From contig MU008232.1 of NCBI GenBank assembly GCA_010909165.1, forward strand, positions 29,788 through 93,787: 64,000 bases of DNA, written 5' to 3'. Source of the DNA: Anthoceros angustus. Taxonomy: Eukaryota > Streptophyta > Anthocerotopsida > Anthocerotales > Anthocerotaceae. The notes beneath the pieces are model-generated. The model saw only the letters and a list, made by a program, of their open reading frames with translations, was not told the origin of the DNA and searched no databases. The position numbers and the translations under genes were made by a program. Positions 1 through 10,472 of this stretch are shown here, in pieces (the stretch's first letter is position 1; each line of letters begins with the position of its first letter).

Positions 1-1282
1 CATGTTCCTCTTCCGAACACGCAAAATCATCCAGAATACTTCCATGAATTTCCGCATGAAGTCTCGAATATCGGGTTCACCACCGTTGAAAGATGGCGGT
101 AGCGTTACACAATCAAAGGGAGCTTTGAGTAAGCGTAAGTGCCCCAATCACATTGTGAGCGTCGTCTTGTCTGGTCCTCCTTTCGGTAATCGATTGTACC
201 AGTGTCAGGTCAGAAACTATACATCTCATGTCGGGCTCGTGTCCAGCACCTTGTCCATCAAGGGTAGGGTGGTGATCCTTCTTCGTTGCTTCGTTGAGCT
301 TCCTGAAATCTTGGCACACCCGAACCTTTCCCTGCTGCTTCTTGGGTACGATCACAATGGGAGCGACCCATTCACTAGTGAGTACCGGGTAAATCACCCC
401 GGCCTCCAAGTATTGGTCGAGTTGATCCTTAGCGCGACCATGGAATGTAGGGTTCAGACTGTGTGCTTGATCCTCACGAAGTCTTTGCCTTCCTTCAAAT
501 CAATCCGATGTATACCCAGCTCCTCCGGAATCCCTGTCATGTCAGTAATCTTGAAGGCAAACACATCGACATACTCCCTAAGCACGCTACGAAACTCCTC
601 TTTCTCTACCTCTCCTAGATACCTAGAAATCTTGACTACCTTGCCGGGTTCTAACTCTAAATCTTCTACGGCGTCGGGATCTACATATGTCCCCTCCGGA
701 CTGCTACCTGCACTAGTTCCAGATCCCTCCTCGGGAAAATCACGATCATAGGCCTTACCCCTCCAAAAGGCTACTCCTTCTCTATGTGCCTCATCCTCTG
801 ACTCTGTAGCGCCTTCTACGTGCAAGCGGGAATACACCAAATCAACTTTTATTTACCCAACCGAGGGTCCCGATTAGGCTCGATCCAAGAGCTCACCTGT
901 CGAGGTGTACCCATCACTGGAGCGCGGACTCCCCTTCATAGGGTGCCTTGCTCCATGACACGAATGCGACCTCCGCAGGCCCTACCCTACTTGACTTAAA
1001 CGTGATGCCGCTACGAACGAAATCAAAGACACAAGCAGTACCATACAACCAAGGTCTGCCTATCAAAACCTTGTAGCCTAAATCCGACACGGGTCTCATG
1101 ACAATGTAGGTAAGGTGGAAGGTGAGACCTCCAATCACAGTAGGTATGTTTCTCAACACTCCCAGTGGCTTCCTCCTTGTTTTGGCCATCCAAAAGACAC
1201 TGGGCGGGTGAAACCCTACTAGAAATGGGCACCCTATGTTACACTTTATGTTAAGATTTGGACCCCTGGATGTAACACTCAT
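1..1282 (-). pseudogene. Ty3/gypsy pol fragment, protease to reverse transcriptase
   Basis: Reading the minus strand from about 1282 down, the end of a retropepsin-like domain is seen (LIGRPWLYG near 1040), then an acidic linker with MTGIPEELGIHRIDL (about 480-540), then the reverse transcriptase start (EWVAPIVIVPK, CQDFRKLNEAT, about 310-400). Further left, in other frames, RT pieces continue (WGTYAY near 150-180) up to an LDDF catalytic motif at about bases 23-34. The order protease-linker-RT is that of a Ty3/gypsy pol polyprotein, which makes cDNA from element RNA. At least three frame changes and loss of the protease N-terminal half show it is dead. The protease is interrupted near 1215-1225 by the hairpin repeat next to it. 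The element runs off the left edge, so RNase H and integrase are not visible. Confidence 0.85.
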
Positions 1283-1500
1283 ATTACAATTTTGGGGTCA
1301 TGTAACACTTTTGGGCCCCTTGTTACACTTTGGCTTGGAAACCATACCACCACAGTTGTTGCAATCATGTTGCAATGGTGTTGCAATTATGTTAAGATGA
1401 AGTGAGAGGTGGTTTTGCCCTCTCTCAAAATTGCAACATGATTGCAACATCTAAAGTGTTACAAGAGAGGTCTTGTAACACTTTTGGAGGCTTGGTAACC
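1225..1500. repeat. Hairpin-rich dispersed repeat (TTGCAAC/GTTACA family)
   Basis: Two nested inverted repeats are visible. A 19-bp perfect pair lies at 1358-1376 and 1430-1448 around a 53-base spacer that itself has GAGAGG/CCTCTC complementarity. A 14-bp perfect pair lies at 1453-1466 and 1471-1484 with a 4-base loop. GTTACACTT and TTGCAAC words recur throughout. Related words reappear at 7610-8270 and 15980-16090, the last with the same GGGCACCCTAT edge in inverted orientation. The repeat begins where the gypsy protease reading stops, so it was probably inserted there. It could be a MITE-like or other fold-back element. Confidence 0.6.
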
Positions 1501-4300
1501 TCCTCCACCATTGCCCTTTTACTTTTGCCCTTTGAAATACCACGTTTTACTTGGTAGTTACCACCGATACGCCCTTCAATACGACCATATACAAATACAC
1601 TGTATCAATACATCCTTGTACTATATATGTAGTCTTGATAAATGTAATGTATTATTCTAAGTGCTATACGGGTATTCAATTTCATATAAAATAAGTTTGT
1701 ATATTACGTGACATACGTATCGTATGCATATTCATGTATGCGATACTTTGTATTTACTATACGTGTAAATAGCGGCGGCCCTTTATACCCCTACTTTATA
1801 GCATGTGCGGTTTGTCCTTCCACGTCAACAATAGCCATCGGCTTCACCATGGCGCCCAAGAAGATATTGTCCCCACCTATCACCTTATTGTGACGCATCA
1901 CGTGAGGTTATGCCCTACAAGATTGTGCTGTGCGGAGGAGATTTGGTATGCGCTGGCTTATGCTTTTCGCCTCCATGTAAGGCACTTCCTACTCGTCATC
2001 GTATGCACCTACGAAACTTCCGCCTCCGTTCGATTCGCAATTTTCTTCTTCCCCTCACTTGCGTTTGGAGGCAAGCTTTGCCACTTCCTCCGCTTCCCTC
2101 CCTACCTTCTGCAGGCACACATTGCACATACAAACCAGCATGGCCGTCATGAGTTATCCAGCGTTAATGGGTTTCCACAGCAAGCTGTCCATTTGCCTTA
2201 CCTTCCCTCCAGTCCCTCCTCTTTTCTTACGCCCTTCTTTGGACATTTTCCTCTTCCGTCCTCCTTCTTCCGGTTGCCATGCCTTGTCCACACTTGCGCC
2301 CTCTACTCCTCCTCCCGTTTCCTCTTTCGGCCTCCACCCTTTATCACAGTGGCATTGCCTCAACTGGGCTCCACTATGCAGTCCATGCTCTCGGCATCCG
2401 AGGCTGCAAGGTATGTGTCTGCACAAATTAGGCACATCGTCCTCTTCAACTGCCTCCTCTGCTGCGTCCATGTTCTCTGCATCCCCCGTCTGTCCCCGGC
2501 CTCCATCATCTGCATTGGCCTTTGCGATATCAAGCGCACTGCATGTTGCCCTCTTAGTCCTCCTTCATTCTCTCTCCCCTCGACATCGCCTCATGTTCGC
2601 CTTTTTTTTCCCACCATGGGCTGCTGGGTGATCCACTCTCGTCCTCCTCACCCGCTCCTCCTAGTCCCCCTGCGATTTTTGGCTGTCCATAGTGCACACA
2701 AGTGTGTTTCTTCAGTGATTCGGTTGCCCCTCCGTGCTCCACCACCCGACTCACGCCTCCACCTTGGCCTCCACTCCATCGATCGGCCTCCACCCTCCCC
2801 ATACATGGCCGTCACACAGCGGTCGGGCACCCTCCACCTCTTTTCCATTATTTGCTTGCTGCCCACGACACGGCCCTCGTTGCCTCCTCCACCCCAATCC
2901 GGGCATGCGGCTTCCACCAACCCTAGGCAATCGTGGTGTCGCGGGCACCACAATATTCCACACACACTCGGTTCCCCTCCTGCCTCCCTCCATGCTTCCT
3001 CAAGACTCGCCCGTCTCCACTTCCCGCTCCTTGTTCATCGTCCTTTCCCCATTCAAAGTCCCTGTCCCTCGCCCCTCGGCCTCCTTCCTCCCAAGCCCCT
3101 TCCGCCATGCATTCCTTGATAGCCTCTCGTCCATGTCACCACCTCGTGCACCATCGTTGCCTCCCACCCCTTCCTTCCGTCTCGGAAAGGCCACCATATC
3201 GGGATCCATCTTCAATTCAATGTCGTTAAGCAAAATGGTCATTTCCTTGTTCTCCTTGCAATAGAACCTCTAGGATCTTTTCATACACTCCCTATCTTAC
3301 TCAAGGAACTCGCAGAACCCCACTATCGCCTTTCACGATTTCCACCCTTTCCCTTTCCACTTTCCCACCGCCCGCCCTCGAAGGTTGCCTCCCTTGTCTC
3401 AAGCTTGAACCGCCATGCAGTGCACATGTGTTACCCGTTTGTCCACCATGCCCACTCATCCGGCCCAAACTTGAGCGTGTGCACACTTTGCCGTCACTTG
3501 TTGCGAGTGCGAAAACCCTCATCCAGCGAAATAGCTCTTCATCTATTTCCTTCACTTCATGCGTCCAACTCCGCATCCGTCGGCTGGGAGGTTCCACGTC
3601 TCAAAGTCGTCAAAATCAAGTCAAGGGTTGGCCATGCCTCGCCTCTTACCTCTCGACTGTCTTGACGAGGAGGCCGCTTCTTCACATCGCCGATGTCAAT
3701 GGAGACCGCCGGTGCGGTGGATGAGCGAGATAGAGGCCATTTGGCCCCTCATCCTCCCACCCACGGTGATGCGTCGGCCGCCCGTCAGTATGGTGTTCGC
3801 GGCGCCTTCATGCGTGACTCCCCTAGCAAGCTTCCTCGCCATACTCCCCATCCTGTGACGGTTGTCCACCACCTTCGTGCCATCAAGGCAATGGCTTCCT
3901 CTCAGTGAAAGGTGCCGGGCCATGAGTCCCGTCGAATTCAAGGCTGCTATTTTGAAAAAGCTTTGTTTGCAAAGGCCGGTTGTCATTTACTCCTCTTGGC
4001 GGACGGGACGTGCACATGCTACTTGCCCATAATCACAACAATTTTCGACCACAACCTTGCGGACTTGGGAGCAAGTTTCATGTCCCATTGGTTATGTCGT
4101 TACTCATGATGTATTATATTGCCCACATGGCGCGCTCTCAATGCGCCCATTCGCATTTACCATTAATCATCGTCTTCCGACCAAAGATTGCCTTGTGCAT
4201 CCGGAGGGAGGAGACAATAGACTATATGCAAACCAATCACCATACATGATTTATTCCACTTTCAGCGCGTGACTCGAGTAGCGTGCGCAAGGGTGACTTG
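1501..4300. other. No gene recognised; pyrimidine-rich low-complexity DNA
   Basis: Bases 1560-1800 are AT-rich. From about 2050 to 3400 the plus strand is strongly pyrimidine-rich (runs of CCTCC, CTTCC, CACC). This keeps long open frames on both strands, including a 438-codon frame at 1803-3119, but the conceptual proteins are Pro/Ser/Leu low complexity with no domain. No splice pattern or promoter stands out. Confidence 0.5.
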
Positions 4301-5800
4301 TCATGTCGGTCAAGCGGTATGGACGGGCACCAAACCATACCCATCCATTCCGCCAAGCGGACAGGTCATCGAGTTTTATTGCGTGACGATGGGAAGTACA
4401 AGTAGTGATCAAGGATGAAGGACTTTCCCATCCCAATGTTTAATTACGGTAAGCATATGTCCCACATTGTGAGGTATAAAACCTGCTCACACCGTGCAGG
4501 GCAAGAGCCAAGGATGACGCCCTCCATACCAGTCCTTGATGGCCGACGAGGGAGCAACCTCCATCCATCATCCTCGATGGCCATCATTGGAATTGCAGCC
4601 CTTGTCCTTAATGGCCATCGTCGGTTTCCACCACAACAATAATGTGCACATACGCAATGATCCACAATGACACAGTCGAGGCGGAAGGGCGGTTTTGACT
4701 TATGCGGATTCCACAAACACTTTAGCAGCATGGACTTGTAGGTAGGCGAATAGGGCCAAAAAGTGTTCACATCCGGCCTCTGAACCCCAGCCATACCGTG
4801 TGTGGTCACGAACACCATGCCGCACCATGTGGAAGGAACCACCTCGCCACCGAGCAAGTCCCCCACGAGGATAGCCACGATGAGCGGCTCCACGCCATGA
4901 GGCGGTGACACCGCCTCCAACCTTTGCAAAGGATCCTTGATGGCCATCAGCATTTCTAGTTGTGCACCGAAGATGGAGACATGAACACGCCTCGTGGTGC
5001 GAACTACCACTCCACGCCCATTTAGGTTTCCAGCTAGCTCCGGCATACATGTCAACATGTCCTACATGGCATAAGGTAGCAGGAGGCGCCCGCAGGCATG
5101 TTTCACGAAGACAGGCTCGCCGCGGTGCGAGGATGACCAAGAGAAAGGTAGTAGCGTGAAGCGAGGGCAAGGTGGTGACATTTAAAGCGGACCACCACCT
5201 TCTCGACTTGTGCCCCGGCCACATCGGGTTGCGGATGAGAGGATCTTGAATTTCAAGCTATTCCTTACATGTGACAAACCAAACATGGCGATGGTCGATA
5301 ATACGATGACGTTCTGGTAAATGCAATGAGTGTGAAGGCGGAAGGAGCGAAGTTTGTTTTCATGTCTCCTAAGGGCTGGAAATCCTGCGGCGGTGCCATA
5401 GTGACGTCGAGCCGTCCTAGCATGGTGCGGGCGTGAATACATTATCGTTACGCCATGTGGCGGATTGGTGGAAGCGAGGAGTCTCGAGCGATGGACATCA
5501 TTATCTAGGAGAGACGGAATTGGCATATATGGCAAATTCACATACGGACGGTCCTTCATTCATGGCATAATGAAAGGGGCATTTAGTTTGCTTGAATGGC
5601 TCTCACGTGCCACCCACGTCCTTGCACAATGGTGTAGATGTTGATATAGATTATTACAAAGCGGTGGAGCAGGCGTCACGGTTCAAACGCGACCTTCGAC
5701 GTGGCATGTTTTCTTCCATGCCATGAGTTTTCAATTATTCTAATGGCTTGCACCCACCTTCCTTGGACCATGGTGGAGGAGAATTTTATTTGAGAGAAAG
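4301..5800. other. No gene recognised
   Basis: Mixed-composition DNA with short open frames on both strands and no recognisable protein motif. The phrase GATGGCCATC recurs near 4575, 4610 and 4940, suggesting decayed repeat DNA. Confidence 0.4.
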
Positions 5801-7330
5801 GGAACCATTGTCCTTGGTTCATGGCGGTTGTAAGATGGCCATGACCTTGTCATGGCATGGCACTTCCTTGGTCATCGGCCACTCGAAATCGCATTGCAAA
5901 CACTTGTCCTTGGGTCACGAAATGGTCATAAAAAGCGGGGACTATATATGGCATGCATGGAGGAATGGCATCGTGGACAAGGAAGGTTTCTGTTGTGCAC
6001 TGCACAAACACGAATGAGGAAGGTGGCATGGCAAGGCAAGGAGCGGCAGCATGGCGCATGGTGGATGAGTCCCCTGGGACGTTGGATGGAGTGCAGCGTG
6101 ATGGTCCGGATGGGCGGCTCAGTGAGAGGGGGATGGTGTGAGATGGAGGGAGAGAGAGGTGGATGTCGATGGAGGCGGCGAGAGGAGGTGTCGAGGTGAC
6201 GCGGAGAACTTCGCGTGGAGTGGATGATCGCAAGACGATCTGAGAGAAGGGAACGGAGTGGGTGTCTCTAATAGGTGGGAGCTACGCAGGAGAGAATCAA
6301 AACTTTCGGAGGAGGAATCGCCGGGCATCGGGAGGAGGAATTTGGCGTGAGTCAGGAGAAAGAGGACTGGTGATCGGGAGGAGCATGGTGGTGCGCCCAA
6401 GAGGCCGTGGTGGCGAGAGAGGCCATTGGTCTTGTGGACCTTCATTCGGTGGCGATGGATAACCCCAACAACGTGGGAGGAGGATGCCAGGGAGGAAGCT
6501 GCTGCCACAGGAGTGGGAGGCGGTCTCGGAGGCGGTTGCGGAGGCGGGCCAAGGCGTGCATATGATGGTCGGGAGGCGGTGAGGAGAAGGACACAGCGCA
6601 ATGATGGGGAAAGCGCAAGCGGATGTGGAGATGGCGGATGAGGTGGAGGGACATACCACTACATTGCCACTACATTGGAGAATTGATGGAGCGTTGGCGG
6701 TAAGCCAGGCAGCGTCATTGCCGTGTTGTCGTGCATGGGCGTGGTGGAGTGTACATGGGCTGAGCGGTTATGCGATGGAGGTTGGGTGGAGAATGAGGAG
6801 TTGATTGGTTGGTGCGGCGTATGATATGGGCGTGAGCTCTAAGTGATGTGTGTGCATGACAGGGAAGAAGGGAAGGGAAAGGTGGAAGGTGAAGGCCATG
6901 TCGGGAAGGAAGGCACGGATACTAGTGGAGAGAAGGAAGATGGAGGAAAGGTGGCAAGCAGGCGTCACCGTCAAGTGATCTTTGGAGGCAACGTAGATGG
7001 TGGGGAACACGGATGTGGGAGGGAGCTGGAGAGATGGTGGGGAACTGGATGGATGAGAGAATGGGAGATGCTGGAAAGCCATTTTCTTGAGGGAAGATGC
7101 ATTGGGTGGACCGGTGATGGTCAATCGGCAACAAGCAGATGGAATTGGTATTCCCACCTTTGTAGCCTAGCATTTACAGGGTCCTTCGTGAAAGTGGTGA
7201 TTGAGGCCTGGATAGGTCTAGGAAGTTGTGGAGGAACCACGAAAACAATGGTGTTGGTCGAAGAGTCACCAAGTGGCGTCAAGACGATATGGCCATATCA
7301 CTTGGAAGACGTACATGTTTGTAGATAAAG
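5801..7330. other. No gene recognised; purine-rich low-complexity DNA
   Basis: The plus strand is purine-rich (GGAGG, GAGAGG, GGTGG), the reverse of the bias at 2050-3400. Open frames here encode Gly/Arg/Glu-rich (plus) or Pro/Ser-rich (minus) chains without domains. Nothing supports a gene. Confidence 0.45.
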
Positions 7331-7900
7331 CCAATTGCATCGGTGGCAACAAAGCCAATCTTTGAAAAGGGATAGAGGACGCTTGAATTGTCCAAAAATT
7401 CCAATTAATTTGTCAATAAAATCAAACACTTATATGCAAGGTATGAGAGAAATATGACTATTTACACTCTTACTAGCATAAGTTATATAATTTAGTTCTT
7501 GGAGGCTTTGTATTTATTAGTATATGTTACATACCATAGTACAATACTTATACACTTATGTCTTGAAGCCTATATACATATATATGAAGGCTTTGGATAA
7601 TCAATGAACTCAGAGAGAGGTCCTTGTTGTCATGTTGCTATAAAATGGCTATGATTCTCATCATGGTATATGAGTGGCGTGGGGTTAGCACATACATATT
7701 ACTATATAAACAGTCTTGGCCTATATACGTGTATATACATATACAAAGGAGGCACATATCTACACTAATATAATATAAGTAAAGCAGATGGATGTGTACA
7801 TATATATGTACACATACTTATACTATATACATATATATATGTATACAAAGGATATGCAAAGGAGGTAAAATAGGAAGGAAGGACAGCCCCTGCAGGAGAG
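7331..7900. repeat. AT-rich DNA with TATATA/ATGTATAC simple repeats
   Basis: Between about 7430 and 7860 the sequence is AT-rich with runs of alternating TA, for example near 7570-7590, 7730-7745 and 7797-7855. No coding signal is seen. Confidence 0.6.
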
Positions 7901-8270
7901 AGGTCCTTGTTACAATCATGTTGCAAGAGGAAGAGGGAAGAGTATAAAATGGTTGTGATAGGGAGGTCCTTCTCACGGTCATGATGGAGGAGGAAGTGAA
8001 AGAGTATAAAAGGGTGTGATAAGGAGCAATAACTAGCAGGTGGGGTGAGAGGAGAGACCAAGCATTGTGTTAAGATGGGGTGAGAAGGTGGATAAGAAAT
8101 TGACACCACAGACACCAAGTCACCAAAGAGTGTTGCAATTTTGAAGTGGTACATGAAGTGAGAGACCAAGCATTGTGTTAGGATGGTGGGAGAAGGAAGA
8201 GAAAAAATGGACCAACTTAACACCAAGCCATCAAAACATGTTGCAAGTTGGAAGTGTTACATAAAATCAA
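7901..8270 (+). repeat. Two adjacent imperfect tandem duplications
   Basis: A unit starting AGGTCCTT and ending TGTGATA occurs at 7901-7963 and again at 7964-8022; a third, shorter relative is at about 7612-7660. A second unit starting GAGAGACCAAGCATTGTGTTA occurs at 8052-8159 and 8160-8266. Both contain the GTTGCAA and GTTACA words of the hairpin repeat at 1225-1500. The block abuts the LTR remnant of copia element A. Confidence 0.75.
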
Positions 8271-8285
8271 CAAGATTTTATTGAT

Positions 8286-8471
8286 GTGAAGATATATAAA
8301 TATAACCTAGAACTCGCTTGGTATTAATAACATGTATACGTTAGGGTTATGAAAGGTCATTTAGTGAAGCGACACTAGATTTAAGAAGTAGATTAGACAA
8401 ACATTTTTGTATTGTACATTATCTTATCAATCTGAGTTTCTGCTTTCTAGTCTTCAACTCGTTACTTCACA
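8286..8471 (+). repeat. Truncated 5' LTR of copia element A
   Basis: This stretch matches 14378-14561 with a few short indels: both begin GTGAAGATATATAAATATAA and end CTTCACA. Bases upstream of 8286 do not match the 3' LTR, so the left part was deleted or replaced. The TATATAAATATA tract near the break may have been the LTR promoter. Confidence 0.9.
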
Positions 8472-8484
8472 TGGTATCAGAGCC
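8472..8484 (+). promoter_or_regulatory. Primer-binding site of copia A (initiator tRNA-Met type)
   Basis: TGGTATCAGAGCC follows the LTR end directly. This is the usual plant copia sequence complementary to the 3' end of initiator methionine tRNA, which primes minus-strand cDNA synthesis. Confidence 0.9.
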
Positions 8485-9622
8485 ATGCTCTGCATCTTGT
8501 GCAACAACCTGAAATATGCCGAGGCAAGGTGGCAATCGTAGAGGCTCACATCTAGGTGGATCCTCTAGATATTCTCATCTAGGAGGATGTCCACCAAGAC
8601 ACATATCACCCTGCTGAACCACGGTGACCTCTCGAAAAACTACCGCTCTCGGCAAAGGCATCGCTCAGCGTCGCCCTACATCTTCACGGATATTGAGCAA
8701 TCAAGAGGCCAACCGGCTCTATCGAGCACGTTGCCCGAGGGAGGGCGAACCCCGACACATGCCCACACCTCGACCGGAGCTTGACCTCCCAGTTATTTGT
8801 TCGAGACTGCGGTAAAATAACGATCTCGGGATCTCCAGACCAGGGGCCCGCGCGACAATCTGCAGCAAGACACCACAACACAGACTCTAATGCCCCATCG
8901 GATTGAGGATCACGCTAACAAATCACAAGCGATACCGTGTGGAAAAAGTTGTCCCTTGTCATCAAACCGGTGTCTCTCAAGAGCGAGTTTGCGGCTGGAT
9001 TACGCAGGCGAGCAATTGATTTGCAAATATGAGCTCCAACAGGATATCAACATTCGATCTCCTTCAAAACATGGACCTCAAATTGCGATCTTAATTAACG
9101 ATGGATCGACTCCGGCGCCCATGTCTGTGAAGCCTTCCAGCTCCAAAGTGGAGACATCCAGGTAGGAGGAATTCACGATCGAATCGGTGCATTGTTCCTC
9201 GCACCTCTTTCTTTGAATCTTGCATACAACCACATTGGTCCACAGTGGGTGTCACTTCACGGGGACATGTCGGTTGATTTGACCTAACTGAAACGTCACA
9301 ATAAATGAAAAGGCATTATTTTTAGGGTTGCCCATAGTGGGCAACTGTTCATAATAGCGAGGAAGGAAAGTTGAGGAGTTCAGCACGAGCAGGGCATAGC
9401 TGGCTACCCCCTCCTCTTGCTGACCTCCCCAGCATCCCTCCACTGCATATTATGATCAGTATTTAATTACGTATAAATATATGATGCATGAACACTTACC
9501 TGTACCGTTAGAGCCATAGCTCTTTATAGTCTGTCTAAGTGTTCATGTCCACTGCAGCACATTTGAACGCACTCATTAACAATTTTCAGCAACTTACTTT
9601 ACACCAATCCACTCGTTTGACC
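8485..9622 (+). other. Long leader of copia A, possibly with inserted DNA
   Basis: About 1.1 kb separates the primer-binding site from the gag start; copia leaders are usually much shorter. No protein motif is seen, so an old insertion or non-coding leader is likely. Confidence 0.4.
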
Positions 9623-10306
9623 ATGGCATCGGCATCCATGCCTTCCTTTACCTCAGAACTTAAAGAGAAAGACAGGTTTAAAGGACAGGGCTACTCAATA
9701 TGGAGAGTCCGCATGAGGAGCATGCTTGTTGCTCGTGGTGTTTGGGCCGTTGTGGATGGAACTTGCAAGAAACCCGTACAAACAGCTAATCCTCCGCCCA
9801 CTGCCGATGACATTGCCAAGTGGGATTTGCTCAATGGCATTGCCATGGCTCTCCTTATCGGAGGCTTAGACGCTGACCTTGTTCCTGAGGTCGAATTCTT
9901 CACTGCTGCAGCTGAGATCTGGAACCAGCTTGAAAAGACATACCAAGTTCAGAACATGATGACCCTCTGCGCCGTTCGACAAGAGTTCTATGCACTTAAA
10001 ATGAGAGAAGGTGACAAGGTGGCAGCTCATACCAGCAGATTTCGTCATCTGCGGGCACAAATGGCATCCATGACCGGAGACAAAATGTCCGAAGTTGATG
10101 CTGTTGCCCAGCTGCTAACCAGTCTTCCCGTCTCTTATCAAGCATTTGTTACAAGCCAAAACGGACCCATTCGAACAGCACATACTGCGACTTCCTCTGG
10201 TCAACCTGTGACCATCACTCTAGAAGAAGTGATTGGTGCATTGTTCCAGGAGGAGCAAAGCGCATTCTCTGTGGTGTTCCTAAGAGCAAAGCGGAGAAGG
10301 TGTTAG
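9623..10306 (+). CDS. Gag (UBN2-type) of copia element A
   Basis: An unbroken frame encodes 227 residues from ATG 9623; the frame is open further upstream, but this Met directly precedes the conserved start (FKGQGYSIWRVRM). The order of motifs is that of copia Gag: the GYSIWRVRM start, a W-x-L-LNGIAMALL segment, then TLCAVRQEFYALKM and SRFRHLRAQM. Gag packages element RNA into particles. The frame stops before the zinc knuckle, so Gag is shortened by a nonsense or frame mutation. A homologous Gag segment is found in element B at about 19500-19610. Confidence 0.8.
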   Translation: MASASMPSFTSELKEKDRFKGQGYSIWRVRMRSMLVARGVWAVVDGTCKKPVQTANPPPTADDIAKWDLLNGIAMALLIGGLDADLVPEVEFFTAAAEIWNQLEKTYQVQNMMTLCAVRQEFYALKMREGDKVAAHTSRFRHLRAQMASMTGDKMSEVDAVAQLLTSLPVSYQAFVTSQNGPIRTAHTATSSGQPVTITLEEVIGALFQEEQSAFSVVFLRAKRRRC

Positions 10307-10472
10307 CCGCAATTTCCGTCCTTCTCGGCAAGAACAAATTCGGAGGGACATAACACCTTTCGACAATGTGAATCTTCCAACACCAAAGCGGCGGTTCCTG
10401 GTGTGGGACCCACAGGCAAGAGAATGCCGAGAAGAAAGGGTGAGCCTCGAAGCAACCTAAACTGCTGCGAGC

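Noticed and set aside
1803-3119. 438-codon open frame
   Set aside because: Sequence is pyrimidine-rich; the product is Pro/Ser/Leu low complexity with no domain, and the opposite strand is open as well.
6119-7157. Long Pro/Ser-rich minus-strand frames and Gly/Arg-rich plus-strand frames
   Set aside because: Mirror images of compositional bias, with no motif, splice or promoter support.
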